Assembly (NCBI GenBank): GCA_013398015.1
Contig: VZRR01010919.1
Span: 1,430,675-1,494,674, forward strand
Direction of reading: 5' to 3'
From: Oreocharis arfaki
Taxonomy: Eukaryota > Chordata > Aves > Passeriformes > Paramythiidae
DNA length: 64,000 nucleotides
The notes under the pieces are model-generated. The model did no database searches, was not told where the DNA came from, and saw nothing but the letters and a program-made list of their open reading frames with translations. The position numbers and the translations under genes were made by a program. This document shows, piece after piece, positions 1 through 14,520 of this stretch. Each line of letters opens with the position of its first letter. Position 1 is the first letter of the stretch.

Positions 1-1687
1 CCAAAGCCAGACACCAGAAGTTATCTGACAGTTCAGGCAGGCACTGTGGACTGCTCAGAACCTTTATTCTATTTTTTTCAGGCTAACTGTTCATCATTAG
101 TCAATGCTTAAAAAAATCTTTAAAAAATTTAGACGTATGTGACAGGAGACCAGACCTTGAATCTTTCTCTGTTCATATATGTACTAAATAGCTCCAGTAT
201 TATCAGAAGGCTAATTCACTTCTAGGTCCAGAAGTCATTTGGACACTTGCATAAAAAAGGAGTGATACATATCAAACTGATGAAACTGATGACACTGCAT
301 ACTCTTCCCTCTTGTGTAATTGCTTTAAGTTACAGGCTGATCAGCTGAGAGCTAGCTCTTCACTTGTGGTGTGCCTGACTAAATATAACCTATCATAAAA
401 ATAAAAATTCTATATTTGTAAGGATTTTCTCATATTAGACAAAATAACTATACAGGAACTGAAGATCATCCAAATAATTTTTCCACTCAGCTGGGAAAGC
501 ATGAAAAATCTCTATGTTTTTTATCTTTCATTCTTCAAGTAAACTACAAAAGGCATCATGTGTCTATTCTCTTTTACTTATGAAAATACTTTCATATAAG
601 AGATCTATTAACTCTTTCATTATAGGAAAGAATGAATCTGTAAGAAGGTTAAGATCTTCTATAGGTTCCTTTTAGTCTCATAAAAGCAATACTTTGTAAT
701 TAACACTTTCCCCCCTGCCCTCCTTCCACCCTTCCAAGCATTAGAAAAGCATGTTAGTATCCTCAGGAAAGTAAGCTCAACTTTTCAATAGTTATATTAA
801 ACTCTTTTAAAATGTGATTAAAAACAATAATTTTATACTTAGTTGCAAAGAGAGGTCCCCAGATTCTTTCCTCTTTCAGAAGAAATGCACTCTATGACTC
901 AAAATGTGAGTGATAGTGCCCACCAGCCATGCCCAAATGAGACCGACCTTTTTTAACTAGATGCATTACCTGACACAATGCCTTACACTGAGGAAATGTA
1001 CCAATTAAATTGACTCTTCTGCTGTTTACTGTTCTTTTTAAAATCTACTGCATCCTCAGAAGCTCTTCATGTTCTATGCTACAGGAGATGGTTCTTCATT
1101 GACACTACCTTGAAGACTTACTGAGACATAACTGCATGGCTACTGAATGATTCAAAACTTTTGGCAGCCAACTAATAGCACACATATTTTGCTTCTTTAC
1201 TGAGCTCTTTACTGAGCTCACTATGCAAAGACCTCGAAAGCGAGACAAATATTCTGATATTTCATTTGTAATTTTATATTACCTGTATTTTTCAAAGTCA
1301 CCATTCAATTTAGGAAAGGCATGAAGAAGGGATCATGAAATCAGCTGGTGTTATAGGGCTGTCTATGAAAACTGCTGACCTTCATATGGAAAACTGACAC
1401 AGGCAACTTACATTTTATAAGATTTCAAGGTCTTTTTTCAATTAACTTCAGTATTACTACGGATGCCTACATAAACAGGGCCAGTCACTGTTACAGATGT
1501 TTATAATTTTTAAGTAGAGGATGACACTAGAACAGAGACCATCTATCAAATACAAAATTTAATATTTCCTACATGAGCAAGGATGATATTCTGAAATAAA
1601 AACTGAGAGACTACCATTTTGTTGACACCAAGAGTTTAAATGCTTTTTAAAAAACTGCCTTGGTTTTAATAGTAATTATAACCTCAT

Positions 1688-1739
1688 GATAAATAATAAT
1701 GATAATTATGATAATAACAACAACAACAACAACTACAAC
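1688..1739 (+). repeat. Compound AAT/AAC microsatellite
   Basis: Run of imperfect (ATA/AAT) triplets passing into a clean (AAC)n stretch near 1716-1732. Confidence 0.85.
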
Positions 1740-3176
1740 ATACGATGATAACACTAATTTTGCCAGAGAAACTCCCTAAGAATTTCTGAAAAAATTCTCA
1801 GTCTTCAATACAATGTATCAATATGCCATTCGCAATTTTTATCTCCTGATTATATTGTGACAAAAGGGCCAAATGTAGAGTTAAAAGAAAGGAAGAAACA
1901 GTTGTACTACCTGGAACTCGTCATTGCACTGATATTACATATTTCTTAAAAGTTATGAAAAAACCCTATTTAACCCTATTCTAATAAATGCACTAGAATC
2001 ACTGCTTTCCTGCAAAATACTGCACATTTATATAAAAACCTTCATACGTTATACAATTATGTATATTTATATTATTATTTAATAGGAAGAAAGGTATATA
2101 AGTTACATGATAGCTTTTCTTATTTTCTTGAGAGAAAACTATTGCATATATTTTCTCCTTATAGGGGGAAAAAAAGTTACCACCCAACTCAAAAGGCCCT
2201 AAGCTTACAGGGCAGCACCTAGTGCAGAATCTTTGGCAGGTAACTCCCTGAAAGTTCCTGTCCATTGACTGTCTGCAACCACAGTGAAAGAGGCAAACAC
2301 TGCTGGGGATGGAAGGGTGTGATACATGCAAAAACCTGTCAGGTGCATAGAGTAGCACTTGTCTCAGATTTCAGGCACTATGACATTCCTTCGGAAATAT
2401 AAAACACAGGCCCAGGAATTAAATGATGCATTTACCATCTCTTCTCCTTGAAAGAAATAAACCTCGTTCTGAGAGGGAATATTTTTTAGACAGATACTGA
2501 TGTCACATCACTAAGAGATATTCCTGACTTGGATGACTTCTAGCTTTCCCTCCACCTTGCATTTGTAGGTCAATAATAATTGTTTGAAGTTTAGTCACAC
2601 ACACTTTGTTCATTTCAGCGTTAAATGAAAGAGAAGAGTAAAGGTTTAGAAAAAATTGAAAGCGAAATTAATTCTGTTTACTGACACCATCACCAAGCAA
2701 AAAAGTAAATGTGGGTATTGTTGGTTACAGAGCAGTAATACTCTAAGTAGCCAGCAGACTACCTCTCACAGCTTGCTATTTTTGGAAGTGTGGATCCTCT
2801 ACTATGGTGTACCATATTAATGAGTCTGTTTGCAGCTCCTCCAGATGCAATATCAATCTGACACACATCCCTGGTTCTTAATTACAGAAGTTACTGGATA
2901 CACTCTTTCAGGTAAAGGGGAGAAATGCAAACGAAAAAACCCCAAACTGAAACAACTCAAACATTTAAATAAAAGCTAGAGGTATAGTTAGGAGGTGAAG
3001 ACAACAGACAACTCTGTAAAAATATCTAGTTGCAAATAAAATAAAGCTATTACAAAATAAGACAAAAGGAGTGAAAGTAGAGTAAATATTAACTATTGGG
3101 AAGACATTTTAGAGCTTTAACATTGACTAGGAAAAAGGAACTCTTACTGAAGAGGCTGAAAAATATCAAAAATTTT

Positions 3177-3247
3177 AAACAACAAAGCAAAACCAAAACC
3201 AACCAACCAACCAATAAACCCCAAACAAGAAAACCAAATCAAAACTA
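3177..3247 (+). repeat. A/C-rich low-complexity tract with (CCAA)n core
   Basis: Almost no G or T. The CCAA tetranucleotide recurs near 3195-3215. Confidence 0.8.
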
Positions 3248-6200
3248 ATAATTTAAATACAAGACATTCCTGCACTGGTTGAGGAATGTGTATTAGATGG
3301 TTGAAAGGGTTTGATAAATTCCCTGGCTGCCGAAGACATTCTGCAAGCTCCCCTACCCTTCATCCTTCTTTATGGTCCTGAGCCAAGTTCTTCTGGGTCC
3401 TCCCACCTTGTTTTTGTTACTGAAGTTATCACTGTATTTGATCCATCTGGAATTTATCCTTCTTGAAAATGCGTGAAAGAAAACTGTACATAATCTTTAG
3501 GATTAATGAAATGGAATATATCAACTAATCCATATCTTTTCCTGAAAGACTTCACCCAATATGTCTGGAGAATGCAATTGCCATTTTCACACAGATCTCA
3601 TCCTGTTCCTCAGAGCTGCCCTGTACATGACAGGTCCACACAATTTTCTTCTACTCTGCTCTTTCCAGCAGATTACTTCTCAGCCTGAAGTATAATTTCT
3701 TACTATAAAGCAAGTATAAGAACTTGTACTTTGTAACATTAATTTTCATATCAATTTTACTGTGACAGGGTTTAAGGTTATCCAGTCCCAATCTTTAAAT
3801 AAGTTTGCTTCCCAGGTGGTCTTTGGGGAGCTTCAATAATAACTCCTTCTCAAAGTGGTATTTTCCCATTTCATTGAAGCCATATCATCTCCCTTTCATC
3901 CACGTCCTTATTCACTTTATCAGTACTAACTCTCAGGATTTTAGTTGACTAAACAGATTCTAATACGTAAAGAAGCCAAGTGAAAATTATGAAAGCATTT
4001 TTTTTCCTCATTGCTTCTCTTTAGTTATCCAGAATCTATTCTATAGACCGATTTTTGCTTGTCCTTCAGTTAAAATGAGATAAAATTATGAACAGTTTTT
4101 ATATTATAATTTTCTAAGTACTTTCTAATACAAACATCTTCCTGATATCTTTCAAAAAATATAATCAAAACTTACTGAAATCAAATGCAAAATGATATCA
4201 CTCCAACTGAATCAAGAAATACTGCAAATGAGGATCAATTAGATTAGAATGTAAGCGCCTGAATTTTCTCAGTTTGACCAAAATGTAGTAAGCAAACTGA
4301 GAAGGGCAGGAAAAAGGAGTTTTCAAAGCTGACATGTTGCAAAACTATCCCAACGGCAATACAGATAAAGAAATAATGGAACCTTATTTTAGCATTGTTT
4401 TTTTTCAAGACTCATACATCTTGGGTTGCCATTCTTAGTGTGAGCTAAGCTTTATCAATATTCTTGTAAGTCAACAGATAAAATTATACAATTGCACTTT
4501 TAAAACAGAGTGGGGTGGTAGGGCTCTGTTAGGAAAAAAAAGATAGTAACAGCTGTACAGTGCTTTGACCAACAATTCTGCTCGCTTAATCCTAAGTACA
4601 TTGGGTTGATGTGCATAACATGGAACAGTTTGATGCTCTAAATTAAGCACATTTAGGCAAAGAGTTGTTATACTTGGATTTGAGCTTTCTGAAGAAGTTA
4701 AAGAATAAAGAGCAGAAGCAGGGCTATTTCAGTTCTTTCCCTATACATGAAAAAATCTAATCTCCAACTCCTCTGATGGCCCAAAATAACCTGTAGGAGA
4801 CTATACACAACCATAAAATTCATTTGTGGTCTTACAATGCCAAATCAGGCTACTAGGAAGAGAAACACTGAAGTATATGAAATTTATTGAGGCTAAGTAG
4901 TTCCTTACTGTCTCCTAAGGATGAGTATAGAGAAACCACAGTATCACCCTGAATAAAAGGTTTTAAAAGTTAAAATGTATGTTGTATTTGTAGTCTGTGT
5001 ATCACTTTATAATTGATTGTCTTGTTAAAGAGAGCAAGAGAGGAAGTTCTTACTCAACTGTAGATTGCCTTGGTTAATTTAACTCCATTAACAAATGTGC
5101 AATTTGAATCTTCTCATTTGCTTCCATAAGTTCTGTGTATTTATGCAAAGCAGCAACAAAACTCTTCTGAGTTTAAACTAATGAACATCACGCCAAATGG
5201 TACCCACTATTTAGAATTAAGACAACATCAAGCATGTATTTATTTTGTTTGCCTATTTCAAACCTAATTTAAAATAAAACAACTTTTAAAATCAAGCAAA
5301 AAGCCTTTTGTCCATGAACTATAGTAAACTCTGTACTTAATGTATAACATTACTTGGTGGTTTGAATTGGCTGAAAGGCAGCTAGGTAATGTGCCTTTTA
5401 CTCTTCTGGCATTGATCCTACTTTCCTTAAAAAGACATAACAAAAGCTTTTTCATCAGTGTCATTTTGCTGCTCTTTTACAGCAATTTTAAAATTAGCAC
5501 ACATCACCATTAGCATGATTAATTTTGTCATTATCTGCTGTATATTCTGCTTTGAACTTGTTGTAAACATATTATTCACATATTTAGTAAAATGTTTCAG
5601 TATGAAAAGTAACAGAACGTGGCTCATGAGCGGCTGTTTTCTAGCCAGCAAATAAGTCCTTCTGTTCCAAAAATCCATTTAAAAGCACACACACAAACAA
5701 CCTCCCCCCATAAAACACTAAAAAAGCATAAATAACTCTTCCATGACTCCTTAATGTTTTAGCTGCAGAGTTTCAATTGAAATTCAGGCAATACTGTTGT
5801 TACAAAAAGCTGAAAGTTCTTAACGCTATAATTATCACTTATTGTTCTTTTCTCTTTGCTGACAAGACAATTGAAAAACATTTTTTTAAAAAATATAATA
5901 TTGTAATAGCTCCTGTTTTTAGGAAGCCCTGTAGAAACCAATTCCATCAGAACATTATCAGATAACATGAAAGCAAACACATTAATTTCTACATTTATTT
6001 ATACTACTAGTCTCTTAAATTAATAGCGAATGATTGATAGGTTGTCCTCGGAAATGATTATTTTATGGGAGAACTTAAATCTCCTCTAAAAGACAAATTT
6101 AAAGCTTACACCACAAGGTTTCTGCCTCCTCTCACAAGAATACAGTATATTTTATTCAAATTTCTAAAAACATTAAAAGTACTTCCTGTTTTAAAAGTAC

Positions 6201-9200
6201 AAAGTAGAATATATCAGCTGACCTCTTGCTTCAGCGAATTTAGCATCAAATTCTTTTATTACTGAAACAGCTTTCATCTTTGATTTTTTAAGACCAAAAA
6301 TGACTAGACAAGCAAATATCTTTAAAGTAAATTCTTTAAAATAATTTGAAATAAATAAATTTACTAAATAAATCATAGATTATTATAGGTTTGAAAAGTT
6401 TATACATACTCATAAAGTGCTTACCATTGAAGCAAAGTCTATGTCATTTAATGGTTCTCAGAAATAGTAAGAACGACTGTAGACTGCAACTGTAAGAAGG
6501 AGCCAAAGGACTTTTGGATTAATGGGCTGCAAGTTCATTTGTCAGGAGAGAAACAGCGGAGTGATGATAAGCAGTCATTATCAACTCTGTCCCCTCCAGC
6601 AGACAAAAATTCAAATAAATTACTAGGAATTCTTCGGAAAGCAACTAAAAGAAAAGAAAACCTGAAAATAATTGTGCTTCATGATTTGTAGACATGAATA
6701 CCATAAGCAGCTCTGTGCCCTCTGCAAGGTAGGTAAAAGCTCAGAGGAAAAACAAGTGTGATCAAGGTATGGAGCAGTTTAAATATATATTAAAAAATCA
6801 GATAAGCTTGAATTTTTATTTAAAAAGTAAAACTAATGATGGAAAGAACTTTGACAGAAGTCAACAAAATCTTGGATATCATAGCTTATGGTTTCTTCTA
6901 ACACTGGAAAGCCATCAAAATAAGTGAGAGGCCAGGTTCAAAATGAAGGGCAGCAGTTTGAAGTGATACATCTGAAAAAAATCTTTTCCAAAGGTTATTG
7001 TAGATTCCAGAAGCTTACATGTGCAGATTACGCAAACACTTGAGACAGTAAGGAAAAATTATAACGATATTATTCTTACACTTCTCCAGACATCAACTCA
7101 AGTTCGTGGTTGAAAAAAAGCATTGGAATGACTGGACCTGGGACCAGTACAGGTTTTTTTTATAGTGTTAGGCATATTTATTAATTTTAACTGGAAATCA
7201 CCTAGGAAATGCGATTTCTAAATTTTCTTTACAGAATGAAAGTTTCTTTAACTGTTAGTTCATTCAGTAAATTAAGAGACCATAATTTAAGGGATTTAAA
7301 CATTTTGAATGAAACAAATAAATCAACTGCAATGCAACTGAATTAATAAACAGTTTGTATTACCTCTTGAAAATAATTTTGCCCCTCTGATATTTTTAAT
7401 TGATTTTAATAGGATTTCCTCTGAATGTCATTCCTTACATATTACAAATGTTTTAACATTTTTAAAGAAATTAATCATGGCCATCCTTATTAAAATCAAC
7501 AATCATCACTTTTCATTAATTTCAAATTCAAAAACTGATTAAGCCAAAACAAAATTTCCAAGCTCATTACACACGTGTTTTAAATTTAACTCTCACTTTA
7601 ATTAAATGAATTTCACTTGCTGGGTCCATTGACTCAAACACCTCCTCAAGGCCCTGTGTTTCAAACAAATGTGCACAAAATCAGGATGTATCAGTTTTTG
7701 CCTCATGTTCTTGTATCTGTACTACAGGAATACTGAGCATGTTTTGAAAAGTATCACTACTACATTTGTTAAGGGTATTTACAACAGTGCAGATAAAGGG
7801 TTCACCCGACAGACTACACTGTTTTGAGAACCCTGTGAGGTTGCATTCAATTGTTATGAGAACTTTTCCAGCTTAAGGGAAGACCCAAGCCAATAAAGGT
7901 AACTCCTGATCTATACAGCTTCAAAGTCTTCCGTTGCAAGGGAAATCACTGATCTACTCCCGTAATGTCAACTGCCTGTTCCTCATGGGCGATTTGTTAG
8001 GCATAAGCAAAACAATCCACACTTTGCATGTCCCGATTGACAGACTAGTTCTTTCTCCTCATGAAGAAGAATGGAACTTCAGCTTTTATGCATTTAAGTC
8101 TCTTGAAGAGACAGTAAACGAAGTGGCAAATAATAAGTCTCTCTCCCTCCCGTCTCTACTATCATCTCAGTGGACTGAAACTGCCAGCCCAACCTGAACA
8201 TATCCTCTCAGTATGTTCTGTAACTGATTTCATGCACCATTCAGTGAATCCTAAGGGAAATTTCAAAGTTATTGTGATGGCTTACAATTTGATTTGATGC
8301 ATGTTACTGGAACTGCTGATCTGAAAGTAGTCAGATATGGTAGCCTGGGTTTATGTGTATATATAAACTTTCAACTTTTATAGATTCAATATTTCAAGCT
8401 AGACAACAATATATTTCTAGCCTATAAAGTTGCTGCAAAAGTTAATTATAAATTGTGTTCAGAAAAAAATCTCAGAGTAAACGAAATAATAATTTTCAGA
8501 CAACATATTCCCATTTTTAGACTTAAATCCCATTTTAAAGGCTACACTTTAGATTAGTAAGATATAGTTAAAATACTTGTACATAAAAATATTTCCCAAG
8601 TAACAGAAACATAAACAGTCCAGAAAATATGATAAGTTCTCTCAAATAAAATGATACATTACTGTTTAAGAAAATATGCCAAATTACCTATTCCAATCAT
8701 ACCTGTCCTGATATGTGATATCACACCCACAGCAATGATCATTCATAGGGACACATATGAATAATGACTGTGCATCCATAGCATTTCAATGTTTTCTGAT
8801 ACATTTTCTTAAACACAGTTGTTCTTGCAGCAATAGCTACTTCTAAAAAATCTATGAAAAATGCCTTTCTTTCTATTTTAAGCTAAGAGGAGAGCATATG
8901 CTAAAAATGACCTGTGCAAAAATTAAGCAGAAACAAAAATCTAGTGGATCATAGAGCAGTATTAGCACGTGTACTTCAAACGAGACGTACTAGAATTTAG
9001 AAAAACCTCACAGACTTGCAACAAATTTTCTCATTTAATGTTCAACACTGAACACTTTACACTTATATCCATCGTAAATTCAATGGAGAATACATCCCTT
9101 TGTTCAGAATATGGAGAATAAGATGACTTTCCACAACAACACTGACATTGTCACCAAAAAATACTGTCTGTGCTTGAGTTTCAGATGTTTCCTTTTAAAA

Positions 9201-10888
9201 GAGAAAAATAATTCTTGCTATGCTAGTGTATTTTTAATAAGAGCTGTTGCAGAACTGGGCTGTGACAGTTTTTAAGAACAATAACAGCAGAAAGCATATC
9301 AGGTATTGATGCAACATTGATGGGATGTTAAATTTAGTCTCAGCACTCTTTCGTGGCATCTCAGTGCCTAATTTTCCAAACTTAGTATTTTAGATGCACA
9401 AAGCTGAACTTCAAATATTCCAGAATTGCTGTGCTGAGTCTCTGCAACGGTGGTGAGAAAGGTATTTAAGATGTACAAAAGAGGGAAAAAATGCAGAAGA
9501 GAGTGGAGAGGGGAATGGCACATAAAAAAGATAGTAATTGAAAAAATTTTGGAAGTTATTTAGGTTGAATGAAATTTTCCATTTCATTATTAACATGACC
9601 TATCCTGTTTCTTCTTGAGAAGGAGCATTGTTCATTTTTGCCAAACGTAATGCACCATTTCCAAAACACCTCTCTAGTTTTGCTGATAACATCACATTAA
9701 CACCAACTTATGCACATCACCAAGTTTCTGAAAAGCTTCAATTTGATACTTCTGTGCATGCTGTCAGCTTCTGTGCATTTCACCAACTCGTCTGGGACAT
9801 ATTTCTGTGCACTAGAAATTATCTACACAAAAATTACATATTTTAAAATGTATTTTAACAATTTTTCCTGTAGATTCTGGAAATGCTGATTATTATAGCG
9901 ACTGATCAGATAGCAAAAAGTAAAGAAAGATATGACTGCTTTCTACAGTCATTGTAAACATATTCATTAAACTGCAAAGCCCTAAGATGGGTATGCCACT
10001 GATCTTGCATCACAGGCACATACGTGATTGCACAGATATCACTGTCTTTAAATTATGATTATATTTAGTTAGGAAGGGAGAAAATGTTCAAGAAAAAGCC
10101 TTTATTTTCCTTGTTTTCTTACTTGTGTTTCTTCAGTTAAATATCAGTGTGGTTTAGGTTTTTTTTGCCAAAAAATATTCATAATATTGCATTTATTCGA
10201 GTTTTGAGTTATTTATAAATTTAGTAGCTTATTTTTCAGTTTTGGAATGACGTAGACAGAAACAAGTTCTACAAAGAGATTATTCTGCTGAAGAGAACAC
10301 TGAATGTTCTTCTGATGTACCAGAATCTGTAATGAGTGGCAACAAAAACTTCACAAAATAGTGAGGAAGAAATGCAATGAGGCCGGATCAAGCTACAGAT
10401 TTCCAAAATTGGGATGTACTTGCAGCTGTGAGCAGCCTGAGCAAGGCTTCTAAATAGCCCAAGTAAAGTGGAATTCATCATGGTGGATAAAACTCTTAAA
10501 ACCAGAATACTTTTCCCCATGGAAATTCTTAAAAAATACTTATCATTTCATGCCATCTGTTCCCCTCAAAAGAAAAAATGATTACTTTTCAATAATAGCT
10601 TAAAAAAAAATCTCTCTTCAAGTAAAAAAGAAAGAATATATGAGAATGACACTTCATAGAAAGAAAACCACGAGGCTGACACCCCGTGACTTCAGTGTCT
10701 TTCCCTCTCTCAATAATCATACATTTATATGTGTACATAACCTCACAAGAGATTGTTACATTCAAAATCAGTATTTTGGCAGCTTCTCTGATTTACCTCC
10801 ATTTAAAAACTGTTAATAAATCTTTGCTTTTTCTTCTAGCTGCTTTCCCAGCTACACAGAATCTCAGATGCATTTAGAATAGTCTATG

Positions 10889-11000
10889 GTTTTTTCTTTC
10901 CCTCTCCCTACCCTTTGATTTCATCTCTTATTCTCTTTTTTTTTTTTCTCCCCAGTCCTACTTCCCCTTTTGTTTCTCTACCTTACTACTCACATCCACT
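10889..11000 (+). repeat. Pyrimidine-rich low-complexity stretch
   Basis: Mostly C and T, including a T14 run followed by CTCCCCAG. That resembles a splice acceptor on the plus strand, but no open exon follows. Confidence 0.7.
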
Positions 11001-11353
11001 GATCCTGTTAGTTCTTCTTGTCCCTTCTTAAATACATTCAGATATGCTATTTATGCAATAGCTCTAGATACTGAAGGGAGCACCAGCTGGCTTTCGTTAC
11101 ATCTGGAACTAACTTACTTGGTGTCATCACTGGGTGAGGTGAAGGGAGAAGAGTTTATCGCTACTGACTTTTCAGTTTGTTCCAAAATGAGAAAAAAATT
11201 GTTTTCAAAACACTGATCACAAATATAAATTTTAGCCAATATAAACTGACACTAGAAACTATTCAGACTTTTCCATTGGTGTATCAAATACGTAACAATA
11301 TTTGTGATTATGTCTCTCCATGTATATCCTGTAGAAGTCATCTGCTATGGACC

Positions 11354-11379
11354 CAGTCACCATGGGTCACCACGGGTCA
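11354..11379 (+). promoter_or_regulatory. Candidate nuclear-receptor DR4 array
   Basis: CAGTCA, GGGTCA and GGGTCA start at 11354, 11364 and 11374, each separated by four bases (CCAT, CCAC). The two GGGTCA copies fit the RGGTCA half-site and the 4-bp direct-repeat spacing known for thyroid-hormone and liver-X receptors. Function is inferred only from the motif. Confidence 0.3.
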
Positions 11380-12962
11380 CCAGACCTTTAAAACCTCTAT
11401 AAAGCAAAGATTCTAGAAACCACTTCTTACATCACTCTTTTCAGATTTTCCTGTTTAGCTTTTTGACAAGACCTGGAACAGCATTCAGCTGCCTACAGTG
11501 TCAAGTCTCGTCATCTCTGGAACAGTTCCTCAGCTGAAACATGAGCTTTCCCACCATCCCATCCAAGATTGTGCAGATTCACAGTTTATCTTCTCAGTCA
11601 GGCACAGAACATGCCAATGCATATTGCAGATGTAGATTAAAACTTTATTTTAAAGTTTTCACATAGTTTTAGAAAATCAAACTTAGTCTCACTTCCCCCT
11701 ACTCCAGATCAGTCTTTCTTTGACAATCCCTCAGAATCCGGACTTACGGTGGTGAGCCATCTCATCAGGCTTCAGATATGGGAAGATACATCATCTAAAA
11801 TATAAAAATTCCTACTGAATGTCTGCTGACAAATGCCTGACATGGAAAAATGCTTCTTCTTTGCAGCACTTTTAAGGAAGAATGGTTGAAGACAAATGAC
11901 AAAAGGAAAGACGGTGTGTTGGGATGGCTGGAACAAGGCCAAAGTGTTCCACAAACAAGGCTGGAACACAATGAGACACATAACACATAGATTAAAGTCT
12001 GCAGTCTAAGCTCCAAATGTAGTCTGAATTTGAGCATCAAGCAGAATCCATAGCTCTAGAAGCAGAGTCTATGATCTACTGCAGTAACACAGCTTTATAA
12101 TAAAGCCACCCTAATCAGATAAAAAATTTGCATTATCAGAACACAAGCATCCTGCAACTGATAAAAGGCAAACCACTGCTGTCAAAGAAAATTACAGTGA
12201 TTATGATAACCACATATTTAATCCAAAGATACAAGCACAAAGTTAAAGGATGAAGTTTTGGTACATGTCTATCTTTCCACACATACAGAAAGTTTACTTA
12301 TGAACAACTTCATTATAAAATGTAAATGAAATTAAGACAGGATTTCCTAGGGTGAAATAGGACCAGGCAAATTAATAACCCCTCAGAAGTTCTATACAAA
12401 AATTAGAAAATTGAATTAGAATTTGTATTAAATCAAAAAATGAAAAGCTTTTCTACAATGTATTTCATTCCAACGACCTTGATTTCCACAGACACTCCAC
12501 CCCCTGCAGCTATAACGCAATTTTTATTATGGATTGCAAGTTCTACACGCAGTCAAAGTGTTAGTTTCTTTGCTTTCCTCAAGTTGATTCCACTCACTTT
12601 CCTGGGCTTACACCAAAATATGTAGCTTTTTTCAGCTATTATACAACTCCCATCTGTTTGTTGTCTACTAAGAAGCTCACTTCAGCTTGTGTATGTGGCT
12701 GAAGTCCTTTTTTTCCAACTTCACTGGACATCACCATTTGCATCAGTTTTCTCATCTTTCTGAGAGAGAGATTATCCCCAGGTCTCCTGTTACTCATCTG
12801 GCAGACAAAAGACCAGATACTCTCCACAAGCTACATCAGCAGAGAAATTTAAACTAAAATTCTGCCAAAAATTCAGTCACTACAAAATCAGTTTCTCTGT
12901 CCTTAATCTCACTTTTGATCTAATTCTGAGACGGATAAGGAAAACAATTTATGGACAAAAGA

Positions 12963-12993
12963 TCTGATATTAAATACAATTTTTAATATCAGA
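12963..12993. repeat. Perfect 12-bp inverted repeat with 7-nt loop
   Basis: TCTGATATTAAA at 12963-12974 and its exact complement TTTAATATCAGA at 12982-12993, with loop TACAATT. It could form a hairpin. In DNA this AT-rich, about one such match per window could arise by chance. Confidence 0.6.
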
Positions 12994-14194
12994 CCACGTC
13001 CAGTTTCTACTTTGGATACTTTCAAGAGCTGTTAATTTTCAGGAGCATACAAAGCTCTAGCTATTGTGAAAGCTGCTGATTAGTGAGCATAAACTACTGA
13101 CAAGAGACTTTCTTTTCTTAACCTTCACGAATGTCTCTGTCATAACTTTGCCCCTACGTTCTATATGAATGAGATATAATGGAATTTCATATAGTAAATA
13201 TAGTTCTAGGTAAACAATAATAGGGTTAAAAGGTGATGTTGAAAAAAGCCAAGAATGAAAAAAACACTCCCACCTTCAGGACTAATTCAACTCTAAAAGA
13301 TACCTCACACTGACATTTTATTATCAATTATATTCATTGACTTAACCATTAATAGTACTTTTCTTTAAAATGTCTGTAAAACCTTAAGATAGATACAAAT
13401 AACGAACCATGATGACTGACTACTTTCAAACAAAGACATTTCAGTTTCAAGAATGCACATAAGGTTTATAATACAAATAAACATAAGGGAGGATTATACA
13501 CTACAATTTCTAAATCCTCACAGGAAATCTAATGAGGAATAAAGCTAATAAGGATTAATTATAAGACCAATTCCAAATGTTTAGCACATCACTAGCACAA
13601 GGTTCACCCAGTACTGGAAATTAGAAATGACAGAAAAAGGAATGCCATAAATTTGAAAATAATATTTTTCATTAAAACAGTAGCACACATAAGTATTCAT
13701 GAATAGTGTTATATGATAAAAGTACATGGTAATTTTTGAACTCTGAATAAATCGCTTCAAATTATGCACCCTGTGATGATGGTAAATTCAAATACAGAGA
13801 CTAGTAAAGAATGAATGATAATTTTATAAAACAATTTTAAAAATGCAATGTTAACAGATTTGCAGGCTGTAAAGACAGACACACAATGTTAACATCAGAG
13901 GACTTCCTAGAGAAGTGAAAAAGCTGTATTTATTCAGCTTTGTTTGGGGGACATTTAGCAGGCTAGACATATGAATTTAAACCTGAAATGGTTTCTACTG
14001 TGAAATGATGAGCAATATCGTGAATAGAACAGTAGTGAACATCGTTTACTCTAGCCAGGCTTTGGTTCAGTCACTCAGAACACTGTGGAACCCCAGGTAG
14101 GGAGGGGTGGATAGCATGAGTGAACTGCAAGTATCTTACCCTGCCTTCAGGCTCAAAGGGTCAGCATTTCATGGACCAAAGGTCATCTTACTAC

Positions 14195-14520
14195 AAGTGA
14201 TTTCAATACCACTTAACATTTTCATTAGTGACTTGGACGACAGGACAAAATGGGCCCTCAGAAATCTTGCAGCTGTCCCCAAATCCACAGGATCAAGGAG
14301 CAGATTTCTACAAGACTGCCCTTCAGAGGGAACTTTATAAACAGAAGGAATGGGCTGACAAACTGTGAAATTCTACCAAGACAAATGAAAAGTCTTGCAC
14401 TTGGGACAGAGTAAGTCCATGTGAAAATACAGGGATTCAGCTGTCTAGAAATCAGCTTTGCAGACAAGGATTCAGGTAGACCACAATTGGAACATGAATA
14501 AAGGAGCTTGGCCAAATGCC
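14195..14520 (+). mobile_element. Old CR1 LINE fragment, internal reverse-transcriptase region
   Basis: Plus-strand translation includes LNIFISDLDDRT, matching the CR1 ORF2 block FNIFINDLDDGT. It is followed by EWADKL and a KSCTWD-like stretch aligned with the conserved region around KVLHLG. Several stops and small indels interrupt the frame, and the order of motifs is preserved. The fragment lacks the 3' terminal repeat. Edges are approximate. Confidence 0.8.

Noticed and set aside
10930..10960. T14-CTCCCCAG resembling a strong splice acceptor on the plus strand
   Set aside because: No open exon with a donor follows, and the only supported gene is on the other strand.
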